Origin: Bdellovibrionales bacterium
GTDB lineage: Bacteria; Bdellovibrionota; Bdellovibrionia; Bdellovibrionales; JAMPXM01
NCBI GenBank assembly: GCA_005792225.1
Contig: SXSP01000540.1
Span: forward strand, 1-17,571
Length of the DNA: 17,571 nt
Direction of reading: 5' to 3'
Shown here: in pieces, positions 1 through 6,766 of the stretch
How positions within the stretch are numbered: the stretch's first letter is position 1
How the letters are laid out: every line of letters starts with the position of its first letter
Made by a program: the position numbers and the translations under genes
The notes under the pieces: model-generated
What the model was told of the DNA's origin: nothing
What the model saw: the letters and a program-made list of their open reading frames with translations, nothing else
Databases searched by the model: none

Positions 1-468
1 GAGCATCGAGAAGGCCGCCTCCGGAATCATCGGCATGTAGATCGTGACCCGGTCCCCCTTTTTAACGCCGAGCTCGCGAAGCGTATTCGCGACCCGGTTC
101 ACCTCGTTCGAGAGTTCCTGGTAGGTGATGTGCCGACTCGGAGTTTTTGGATCATCGGCTTCCCAGATGATCGCGGTTTGGTTTGCGCGTCTGGGAAGAT
201 GACGGTCGATGCAATTAACGGAAACGTTCAGCTTCGCCCCTTCGAACCAACGGATACTGACGGGTTTTTTGAACGATGTGTTTTTGACCTTCGTCCACTT
301 CTTCATCCACGTGAGTCGCTCGGCCTGCTCGGCCCAGAATGCCTCAGGATCGCGGAGGGAGGCCGCGTACTTCGTTTCGTAATCTCGGTCGTTGATGAGG
401 GCCCGTTTTTTCCAAGCATCGCTGACGGGAAATAGCTCATTCGAGTTTGATTTCGAATCCTCTGCCAA
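1..468 (-). CDS. acs: Acetyl-CoA synthetase, N-terminal part (runs off left edge)
   Basis: Acs makes acetyl-CoA from acetate, ATP and CoA in the cytoplasm, through an acetyl-AMP intermediate. The 156 codons visible read as a typical Acs N-terminus: WKKRALINDRDYETKY, then DPEAFWAEQAERLTW, KVKNTSFKKP, IRWFEGAKLNVSVNCIDRHL, QTAIIWEADDP and KKGDRVTIYMPMIPEA. The AMP-binding core motifs and catalytic lysine lie outside the window. No ATG or GTG occurs in frame near the start. The frame is closed by a TGA at 489-487, and the only plausible start is TTG at 468-466, preceded by GGGGG at 479-475 with six bases of spacing. The start falls one base after the hisS stop, so translation is probably coupled to hisS. 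The family assignment is strong. The TTG start is inferred from frame, spacing and the closed upstream frame. Confidence 0.9.
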   Translation of the reverse strand, partial: MAEDSKSNSNELFPVSDAWKKRALINDRDYETKYAASLRDPEAFWAEQAERLTWMKKWTKVKNTSFKKPVSIRWFEGAKLNVSVNCIDRHLPRRANQTAIIWEADDPKTPSRHITYQELSNEVNRVANTLRELGVKKGDRVTIYMPMIPEAAFSML

Positions 469-469
469 G

Positions 470-1717
470 TCACACCCCCGTTGAAGTCAAAAGTTGAACG
501 AGATCGGAGCGCTTCGTCTCACGCTGCTCGCCGGTGTCCAAGAACTTTACCTGCACGATGCCCTTTGCGAGTTCATCCGCGCCCAAGATGACCGCGCATC
601 TCGCCTTGATTTTGTCTGCGCGTTTCATTCTCTTCGCCATGTTTCCGCTGTAGGACATTTCGGCGCTCAAACCCACCTGACGAAGCTCTTGGGTGATTCG
701 CAAAGCCTCGCGTTCGGCCTCATCTCCGAGGGGAACGACGGCGACCGGGCGATCGGGTTTTTCAATCTCGCCCAACATGAGAGCGAGTCGATCCACGCCC
801 GCGCCCCAACCGACGCCCGGAGTTTTTGGTCCGCCCATATCGCTCACGAGATTGTCGTAGCGGCCGCCGGAGAGGACGGCGTTTTGTGCCCCGAGGCTCT
901 CCGTCGTGAATTCAAAAACCGTGTGGCAGTAGTAGTCGAGTCCTCGAACGAGGAGCGGATCGATCACGAACTCGATTCCGAGCGCCGTGAGTCCCTCTTG
1001 AACGCCATCAAAAAACTTTCTTGAATGCTCGTTGAGCGAATCCTTGAGTTGAGGCGCATCCGCGACGACGCGTTTATCGCCCTCGTTCTTCGAATCGAGG
1101 ATGCGAAGAGGATTACGCTCCAAACGATTCACGCTCTCGGGCGAGAGTTCTCCCTCGCGCGTTCGTAAGTACGCGACGAGCCGATCGCGGTAAACGGAAC
1201 GGCTCTCGGCGTCTCCGATGGTGTTCAGGCAAAGGCGCGTTGAGCCTTGAAGCCCGAGTTCGCGGAGGATCTGAGCTCCCATCGCGATCGTCTCAATGTC
1301 GGCTTGAGGCTTATCAACCCCGAGGAGTTCAACGCCGATCTGGTAGAATTGGCGATATCGACCCTTTTGCGGTCTTTCATGACGAAACATCGGTCCACGG
1401 TAGAAAAGTTTGAGCGGGACGAGCTGACTTAAACCTTCACTGATGAAGGCGCGTACGACACCGGCCGTGCCCTCGGGCCTCAGGACGATCGCGTCTCCGT
1501 TTTTATCCTGGAACTCATACATTTCTTTACTGACGATATCGCTCGTATCGCCGAGCGAGCGTTTGAAAACCGACGCGCTCTCAATGATGGGAGTTTCGAT
1601 CTCGTCAAAACCATAGAGCGCCGAGATTCGTCTCGCGACGTCCTCAACGTGGCGAATCTTGCGGCACTCCTCGGGAAGAAGATCTCGGGTTCCGCGTAGG
1701 GGCTGCAACTGCGCCAT
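470..1717 (-). CDS. hisS: Histidyl-tRNA synthetase
   Basis: Charges tRNA-His with histidine; a class II aminoacyl-tRNA synthetase, cytoplasmic and normally dimeric. The 415-residue length fits the bacterial family. Seen in order: LRGTRDLLPEE at the N-terminus; motif 1 around YGFDEIETPIIE (35-46); LRPEGTA (79-85); motif 2 (about 106-130) with FRHERPQKGRYRQF; the HisRS-specific LVRGLDYYCHTVFEF (256-270); GGRYDNL (284-290); motif 3 GVGWGAGVDRLAL (301-313); and a C-terminal anticodon-binding domain ending in LTSTGV. The ATG start has GAGGAG about ten bases upstream. The TGA stop is followed after one base by the TTG start of acs, suggesting a two-gene transcript that links a housekeeping synthetase with acetate activation. 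Confidence 0.97.
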   Translation of the reverse strand: MAQLQPLRGTRDLLPEECRKIRHVEDVARRISALYGFDEIETPIIESASVFKRSLGDTSDIVSKEMYEFQDKNGDAIVLRPEGTAGVVRAFISEGLSQLVPLKLFYRGPMFRHERPQKGRYRQFYQIGVELLGVDKPQADIETIAMGAQILRELGLQGSTRLCLNTIGDAESRSVYRDRLVAYLRTREGELSPESVNRLERNPLRILDSKNEGDKRVVADAPQLKDSLNEHSRKFFDGVQEGLTALGIEFVIDPLLVRGLDYYCHTVFEFTTESLGAQNAVLSGGRYDNLVSDMGGPKTPGVGWGAGVDRLALMLGEIEKPDRPVAVVPLGDEAEREALRITQELRQVGLSAEMSYSGNMAKRMKRADKIKARCAVILGADELAKGIVQVKFLDTGEQRETKRSDLVQLLTSTGV

Positions 1718-1750
1718 GGTCTTGGGCTCCTCGTTCGGGTGAAGCTCCAG

Positions 1751-1819
1751 TTTTAGAAGAAGGCCGCGATTTTCTCAACCCCCGTCATCAGAAGACGGCG
1801 GCGACGGCCGCTTCTAAAA
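1751..1819. repeat. Imperfect inverted repeat at the 3' end of the porin-like gene
   Basis: TTTTAGAAGAAGGCCG at 1751-1766 is matched by CGGCCGCTTCTAAAA at 1805-1819, one arm having AA where the other has C. The right arm lies within the last codons of the porin-like gene and the left arm in the spacer before hisS. A small inner hairpin, CCGTC (1782-1786) with GACGG (1794-1798), surrounds the stop codon. The structure could end or stabilise the porin transcript, but no run of T follows the stem on the minus strand, so it is not a classical intrinsic terminator. Confidence 0.45.
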
Positions 1820-3098
1820 TGCGCTGGGGAGAGTCGGAGCCCCGGAATTCGTGGACCACATCGGTTTTGAAGACCACTTGTGGATGAGGCTTGTAGTTGA
1901 TGCCGAATGTCACGCGCGTATCTTCAATATCAGGAGTTCGCGGTCGTCCAACGGCCGGGCTTGCCTCGGGGTTGGCGTATTCGTAGCTGATGAAAATCGG
2001 AAGCTCCCGCCAACCCGGTACAACGGGCGTATCAATGAGCGAACGCGCGTAAGGACTAATCCGCGGAAGAAGGTCGTAAAAAACGATGAGATAGCCGCCA
2101 CGAGATCGAGCCCCGATCGCTTGGTTCGTGACGGTATAAATCTGGTCCGTATCGCTTAAAGCACCTTCGACGAAAAAAGCTTTCGCCGACCATCGATCGT
2201 GGCGCGCTTCTGCATGAAGTGCCATCATCAGAACATTCGCCCGACCCAGGCGCTCATTGCCCTGAGCCGAGTTGCCCGTGTAAGCGGAGATGCCGAAAGC
2301 CGTGGATGTCGTGAGCCACTCCGCGCGAAGAGCGAAGGCCGCATCACTCGCCTTCGCTCGTGAGCCGCTTTGACGACCGCCGCGAATCCAGGAACCCGTT
2401 TCGTACTCAACAGCATCTGTTGAGTTCAGAAGCCCGCCTTGAAGGTGAAGGCGCCCGAGTTTCGCGAAGCCGAGAACCCCGTTCTCGTGCCAAGTCGACG
2501 GCACGATGAGGGTTTCGGCGGTGGGCCGGTGAACGAGGGGATAGAGTGTCGGTTCAGAACGGTAAGCGAGAAGGCCGAAGGGGACAATCACGTGGCCAGC
2601 GCGAATTCCGCTCTCGCGGCCCGTGAGAATGTCGAGGTAAGCGAATTCGGCCTGGACGGAACCTCGATCTTCTTCAGTGCCGCCATTTTGCAGACTCAAA
2701 CCCGAATTGAAGACGAGCCCCTGACTGAAGCGCCAAGCGAAGTACGGGTTGAAGCGAGCAAGACTGGTCGACTGAGATCCACGGCTCTCGGTCGTGTAAT
2801 CGATATCGGCGAAGCCGCCGATCACGAGTGGGGTCCGTGAAGAATAAATTCGACTCATGCCCGGAGCGAGGCCCGAAAAACTGGGGCCGAGGGGCTCAGG
2901 AAGCTGCAGCTGAAGCTGGAGCCGCGTGAGTTCATCATCTTCCGGCGAAGGGACCGCTTGCCCCTGTTGCGACTTCAGTTCCAGTGCCCGCACCCTCTCT
3001 TCGAGAGAAGGTTCAGCGGCTTGCGCGCCGGCGATCGGCACGATGAAGGTAAGAGAAACGCCCAATGAAAAAAGAAGAAGTGCGAGAAAAGACATCAT
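1788..3098 (-). CDS. Outer-membrane porin-like beta-barrel protein
   Basis: Probably an outer-membrane channel; the substrate cannot be told from sequence. The 436-residue product starts with a signal peptide (hydrophobic residues about 4-22, likely cleavage near AQA at 25-27). A short helical stretch LEERVRALELK (32-42) follows, of the kind that often forms a periplasmic coiled coil in porins. The rest alternates polar and apolar residues with many aromatics and no long hydrophobic helix, and it ends in phenylalanine, the usual terminal residue for barrel assembly. The segment with AGHVIVPFGLLAYRSEP and STWHENGVLGF resembles phosphate-selective-porin-like (OprO/P-type) barrels, but I see no anion-specific residues I can vouch for. 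ATG at 3098 and ATG at 3095 share the upstream AAGGGG. It is likely a single-gene unit, set 70 bases from hisS. Confidence 0.8.
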   Translation of the reverse strand: MMSFLALLLFSLGVSLTFIVPIAGAQAAEPSLEERVRALELKSQQGQAVPSPEDDELTRLQLQLQLPEPLGPSFSGLAPGMSRIYSSRTPLVIGGFADIDYTTESRGSQSTSLARFNPYFAWRFSQGLVFNSGLSLQNGGTEEDRGSVQAEFAYLDILTGRESGIRAGHVIVPFGLLAYRSEPTLYPLVHRPTAETLIVPSTWHENGVLGFAKLGRLHLQGGLLNSTDAVEYETGSWIRGGRQSGSRAKASDAAFALRAEWLTTSTAFGISAYTGNSAQGNERLGRANVLMMALHAEARHDRWSAKAFFVEGALSDTDQIYTVTNQAIGARSRGGYLIVFYDLLPRISPYARSLIDTPVVPGWRELPIFISYEYANPEASPAVGRPRTPDIEDTRVTFGINYKPHPQVVFKTDVVHEFRGSDSPQRILEAAVAAVF

Positions 3099-3322
3099 CG
3101 GAGCACCCCTTTGATGACCCCAGCTTGGACCCCTGTGTCTCAGGTTTCAAGAGTAGAAAACGAGATCTTCTGAATCCCGGAATCTGCGTTCGAGAGGCTG
3201 GATTCACAATCAAGAATGACCTTAAAATCGGCGCCGATTGTCTCGCTTGATCGGGCACGGGCCTTGCTTTGCTTCGTGGCTCGTGATCTGAAATCTCTCA
3301 CGAAAAACGAAAGGCTCACGGA

Positions 3323-3646
3323 ATGTCGACAACCTTTGATGCAATCTTAATCGATGACGATCCGCTGGTGCAGATGACCTGGGAGTTCGCGGCGAAACAA
3401 GCCCAAAAAAACGTCATGGTCTTTAGAACGATCGCCGAATTCGAAGCCGCACTTTCGACGCTTGATTTGTCGACGCCGATTTATCTCGATTCTTCGCTCG
3501 GGCCCGGTATTCGCGGTGAAATCTATGCACGCGAGCTACACGCAAAAGGCTTCAGTGAAATTTACCTCGCGACCGGGTATTCGCCCGATCAGTTTCCCGC
3601 CATGCCGTGGATTCGTGAAGTCGTCGGCAAATCGCCGCCATTTTGA
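3323..3646 (+). CDS. Single-domain response regulator (receiver only)
   Basis: A 107-residue CheY-like receiver with no output domain. The acidic pair is D11-D12 in LIDDDPL, the phosphoacceptor is D56 in IYLDSSLG, the switch threonine is T84 in YLATGY, and the conserved lysine is K103 in VVGKSPP. The domain is slightly short: it stops four residues after the lysine, so the last helix of a canonical receiver is missing. Such proteins normally act by binding a partner or as phosphorelay intermediates. No kinase gene adjoins it. The nearest neighbour is the convergent adenylate cyclase gene, only nine bases away, so a link to cAMP control is possible but unproven. A possible weak site, AAAGG, lies about ten bases before the ATG. 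Confidence 0.82.
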   Translation: MSTTFDAILIDDDPLVQMTWEFAAKQAQKNVMVFRTIAEFEAALSTLDLSTPIYLDSSLGPGIRGEIYARELHAKGFSEIYLATGYSPDQFPAMPWIREVVGKSPPF

Positions 3647-3655
3647 GGTGTGGGG

Positions 3656-5140
3656 TTAGGCCGCGCCCGCCGCCCGCGGATGTTGAAGAGTGCCTTGTTT
3701 GATATGACCGCATTCACGGCACTTCAAAACGAAAATCCCTTTTTCGTCGGTATCAAGAAAGAGCATTCCTGTTGAGCAGACCGGGCAGTCCGTGGATTCG
3801 ACCGCAGACGAATCATCGAACGCGGGATCAACGGAATAGACGCGGATCATGTCGCTCTCAAAACCCTTGAGCGAACGATGCCCTTTTGAATTCAGCACAT
3901 ATTCGCTGGCCTTGACGGCATCAACGACGTCGCTCGTGACAAGAATTTGATTTGGCTCAGCACTCGAGCACAGTCGGCTCGCTAAGTTGATGACTGCGCC
4001 GATGGCGGTGTAGCTCTTGTAGTAGCGATCGTTTCCGTAGAATCCGACGTTCGCGTACCCGACGGCAACACCGATGCGCACTTCGAGATGGTTCATCCAG
4101 TAGAGTTCGTATTGATCCTGGTTTTGTTTGATGCGGTTCCGGATCTCGATGGCGGCGCGAAGGACGCGGTCGACGTAATCGGGATAGGCCACGGGGTCGT
4201 TGCTGAAAGCGAGAATGCCGTCACCCAAAAATTTATCGACGGTGATATCGTACTTTAAAAGCGTGCGGACGGTGTCGTCCATGAACATCGCGATGGCCTT
4301 ATGAATTTTATCTTTATCTCCGCGTGCGACTCGCTCCGTGGAGTTCACAATGTCGATGAAAATGGCGCAGATCTTCGAGCGACGGACGCTCGAGAGATCA
4401 ATTTTACGATTCCGGATCGCCGACACGACTTGCGGACTGAACTGCCGGCTCAAAGCTGACAGGCGAATGGCTTCTTCTGATTTTTCGATGATGATGCGGT
4501 CGCGGTTTCGAACTTCATTGTGGAGCGCGATCCGGCTACTCAACTCCCGCTGTCTGAGCCGCTCGTTAAAGAACCGGATGAAGAATAACATGATGATAGT
4601 GGAGAAGACGAAAAAGCTGTTGAGGAACAGACCGGTGAAATCTTCAGCCGTTTTCGACTGAAGAAGACCGACGATGTAATAAGGCGCGAAAATCGAGAGC
4701 GCGACGGCGATGTAAAATCGCCGGGTCCACGGGATGAACGCGAGGTTTCCCAGCGCGATCAAGTTGAGTCCCGCATAGTAGGGCGTTGCCGGTTCGTCGA
4801 TACGGAAGATCATATAGTTGATCGCGATCGCCATCCCGAAATTGAAATAGAGGGCGACCAGTTGGGCCCCGCGGAATGTCGCAACTCTTTTTGCAAGGTA
4901 TTGGACGGTGAGACAGTGGGGAATGATGAGCATGCGAACGAACAAAAATTCCCACTTCATCTGGGGGACGTAGAGAATATCGGAGATCCAGAACATCAAA
5001 TAGAGGGGCATCGCCATGTTGTTGGCGATGACTTTCAGTACCTCTTTGATCTCCTCGACGCGGTCGGCGTCGCGGAGTGCCTGAAGATCGAAATCCTCAG
5101 GCGCTGGGGCCGCCGTTGGCGGTTCCGGGTCATGCGACAT
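3656..5140 (-). CDS. Membrane class III adenylate cyclase with C-terminal zinc ribbon
   Basis: Makes cAMP from ATP at the inner membrane. Residues about 40-190 hold roughly six hydrophobic segments. A helical linker (190-235) follows, ending in LSRQFSPQVVSAI (230-242), a motif that often precedes cyclase domains. The catalytic domain spans about 255-440. Metal-binding residues are D263 (IFIDIVNSTER) and D307 (KFLGDG), K303 is the purine-selecting lysine, T378 sits where class IIIb enzymes carry Thr instead of Asp, and N385 and R389 (NLASR) are the transition-state pair. All catalytic residues are present, so activity and adenylate specificity are expected. Residues 452-477 form a CPVC...CREC zinc ribbon, an unusual tail. 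The start lies four bases past the stop of the upstream methyltransferase gene, so the two are cotranscribed. The sensor role of the membrane domain is unknown. Confidence 0.92.
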   Translation of the reverse strand: MSHDPEPPTAAPAPEDFDLQALRDADRVEEIKEVLKVIANNMAMPLYLMFWISDILYVPQMKWEFLFVRMLIIPHCLTVQYLAKRVATFRGAQLVALYFNFGMAIAINYMIFRIDEPATPYYAGLNLIALGNLAFIPWTRRFYIAVALSIFAPYYIVGLLQSKTAEDFTGLFLNSFFVFSTIIMLFFIRFFNERLRQRELSSRIALHNEVRNRDRIIIEKSEEAIRLSALSRQFSPQVVSAIRNRKIDLSSVRRSKICAIFIDIVNSTERVARGDKDKIHKAIAMFMDDTVRTLLKYDITVDKFLGDGILAFSNDPVAYPDYVDRVLRAAIEIRNRIKQNQDQYELYWMNHLEVRIGVAVGYANVGFYGNDRYYKSYTAIGAVINLASRLCSSAEPNQILVTSDVVDAVKASEYVLNSKGHRSLKGFESDMIRVYSVDPAFDDSSAVESTDCPVCSTGMLFLDTDEKGIFVLKCRECGHIKQGTLQHPRAAGAA

Positions 5141-5143
5141 TCA

Positions 5144-6097
5144 TTACTCAGGTTTTCGAATCACACAGAACAAGTTGATGCCGAGATCTTCTTGTTCAAC
5201 CGTAATCGATCCGCCCACGGGCGCGAACATCTTCGCGAGATCTTCGGGCGAGCGGTAGATCAAATGCCAATCCCAAGCGAGGTCCATCAGCGGAAGCGTG
5301 GGGTTGAACAGGTTGAAGTTTCCGATAATGAGTGAGCCGCCTGGCTTCAGCGAGTTGAACAGGCGAGTCGCCGCCATTTGTGCGACCGGCTCCGAGAGAT
5401 AATCAAAGAGGCCCGCCGAATAAATGACGTCGAATTCGGTTTCATCGAGACCTTTGCCAATGACGTTTTTGATCGCCTTGTTAACAAAGCGGAAGCCGAA
5501 TCCCGACTGAATCTCGCGATCGACAGTGCGGATCGAGCGCTGTGCGAATTTGAGCGAGTCTTCATCTTGATCGAGGCAAACGAACTCGGCTTTGCGTCCC
5601 TCTTTGGCAAACGGAGTTTCCAAGAACAATTGGACTTCGCGGGCGGGGCCGCTTGCAACCGAGAGGAACTTCAGCGGTGTGGTCTTAGGAGTTGCGGCGA
5701 ATTTCTCCGAGAGTTTTTTCTTTAGATAGAAGGCGCGGTTTCTGACCGCCTGACCCGCAGGTTCATTGATAAAGTAGTTATGCAAGCACTTCGCAAAAAG
5801 GTGGGGACCGACGAATTCGTCCCTGTAGAGATGATTCATCATTTCGTAATCGCCCGCATAACCTTTCGGCTTTTCAAAGGCGCGTTTCGAGAACGGGGCA
5901 TCGTAGATCAGGTGTTTAAGTTGCTTGCGGAAAAACTCGGCACTCGCCTTGTATTGTTCTGCCGTGAGCCCCTTGATCGCTTGACCGATCTCGCTGTGCT
6001 TTGTGGGGAAGCTCTCTTTTAGAAACTTCGAAGTGAGAGCCATGAACCCTTGCTCGAACACGGCGCGACTGCGAGCGTCTTCGTTCGAGATCGTCAA
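5144..6097 (-). CDS. SAM-dependent methyltransferase, PhcB/EF-biosynthesis-like
   Basis: A class I methyltransferase of 317 residues counted from TTG at 6097. Seen: KPKGYAGDYEMMN (77-89), which I associate with the family annotated as extracellular factor (3-hydroxypalmitic acid methyl ester) biosynthesis; the SAM-binding loop FLSVASGPAREV (144-155); the acidic end of strand 2 in CLDQDED (174-180); FDVIYSAGLFDYL (222-234); and KPGGSLIIGNF (251-261). If the family link holds, the substrate may be a fatty acid or acyl carrier, but this is inference. The start is doubtful: no good ribosome binding site precedes the TTG, and the frame stays open 29 codons further upstream, directly to the TAG of the PilZ gene in the same frame. 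That upstream stretch reads like protein (ENFRRHVYEIKDWLESFKTK), so the true N-terminus may lie higher. The downstream partner is the adenylate cyclase gene. Confidence 0.85.
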   Translation of the reverse strand: MTISNEDARSRAVFEQGFMALTSKFLKESFPTKHSEIGQAIKGLTAEQYKASAEFFRKQLKHLIYDAPFSKRAFEKPKGYAGDYEMMNHLYRDEFVGPHLFAKCLHNYFINEPAGQAVRNRAFYLKKKLSEKFAATPKTTPLKFLSVASGPAREVQLFLETPFAKEGRKAEFVCLDQDEDSLKFAQRSIRTVDREIQSGFGFRFVNKAIKNVIGKGLDETEFDVIYSAGLFDYLSEPVAQMAATRLFNSLKPGGSLIIGNFNLFNPTLPLMDLAWDWHLIYRSPEDLAKMFAPVGGSITVEQEDLGINLFCVIRKPE

Positions 6098-6184
6098 TTC
6101 GAATTCGGCAACTTTCGTTTTGAAAGATTCCAGCCAATCCTTGATTTCGTAAACGTGGCGGCGGAAGTTTTCCGGAACGAGATG
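6098..6184 (-). other. Open 29-codon stretch joining PilZ and methyltransferase frames
   Basis: Between the PilZ stop (TAG, 6187-6185) and the TTG at 6097 there are exactly 29 codons in the same frame without a stop. They encode a mixed charged and hydrophobic, helix-like peptide with normal codon choice for this region, but contain no ATG, GTG or TTG. The only near-cognate option with a binding site is a CTG (WLESF) preceded by AAGGA four bases upstream. The stretch is either the real N-terminus of the methyltransferase with an unusual start, or the linker of a PilZ-methyltransferase fusion broken (or read through) at one amber codon. Confidence 0.6.
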
Positions 6185-6607
6185 CTAGTTCGTTTGCTCT
6201 TCCTTCTGCTTGCGAATGACTTGGCTTGCGGCCTCGAGCCCGTGGATGAACTCGATGCGGACCGGCTCGCCAATCACTTCGTAGGCAAACTCCGTCCAGC
6301 CCGAGGGCTTGGTGAGGCGACGAACTTCGCGGAGGTGGAGATCTTGAAGTTCGAGATCCTTGTGCGTGAGTTTCGCACCCAGAAATTCTTTCGGGATATC
6401 TCCCTTGGGAAGCTGAGCTTCGTCAATCGTGACCGCGATGCCGAAAGCGCTGATGTTCACGACTTCGAACTGCATTTTGCCGAGATGCAGGAAGAATTGG
6501 CCAGGCTCCATATCGATCCGATCCTGGCGAAGGACTTTGACCCGGGTGGTTTGAGTTTCTGAAATCTCGAAGTTTTCGTGTTCTTTGTGCATACGCTGTT
6601 GCGACAT
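6185..6607 (-). CDS. PilZ-domain protein
   Basis: A likely c-di-GMP effector or PilZ-fold protein of 140 residues. It carries the signature NISAFG (N51, S53, G56), matching the PilZ motif [D/N]xSxxG. The arginine motif RxxxR is not clean: R22 and R27 in TRVKVLRQ are four residues apart rather than three, so c-di-GMP binding may be weak or lost. ATG at 6607 is chosen over ATG at 6640 because AGGAG lies ten bases before it and nothing suitable precedes the longer form. It is the first gene of the set with the methyltransferase and adenylate cyclase. Its TAG stop is in frame with the methyltransferase, leaving open a former or conditional fusion. It is transcribed divergently from pdxJ. Confidence 0.78.
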   Translation of the reverse strand: MSQQRMHKEHENFEISETQTTRVKVLRQDRIDMEPGQFFLHLGKMQFEVVNISAFGIAVTIDEAQLPKGDIPKEFLGAKLTHKDLELQDLHLREVRRLTKPSGWTEFAYEVIGEPVRIEFIHGLEAASQVIRKQKEEQTN

Positions 6608-6699
6608 GGGTGCTGATCTCCTCGCCTCAATTATCGGCATTCGGCGAAAAGCTTTTGATGAAAAATCGCGAAGTTGTGTTAAGTCTTCGTTGTTTCGCA

Positions 6700-6738
6700 G
6701 GACCGAAGGCTTGAAAAAGTCCTGAAGCCGCTCGGTCC
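6700..6738 (+). promoter_or_regulatory. Stem-loop in the pdxJ leader
   Basis: GGACCG (6700-6705) pairs with CGGTCC (6733-6738). Inside it, GGCTT (6708-6712) pairs with AAGCC (6725-6729), separated by an AA/GCT internal loop and closed by a 12-base A-rich loop. The hairpin sits 28 bases before the pdxJ ATG, just upstream of its AGGAG site, and in the divergent spacer shared with the PilZ gene. No T-run follows, so it is not an intrinsic terminator. It could be a leader structure or a binding site. Confidence 0.4.
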
Positions 6739-6766
6739 AACTGAATCAGTTTAGGAGTTTCTCGCC

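Noticed and set aside
3281..3303. TCGTGA...TCACGA inverted repeat upstream of the receiver gene
   Set aside because: Six-base arms with an 11-base loop can occur by chance and no known regulator site was recognised.
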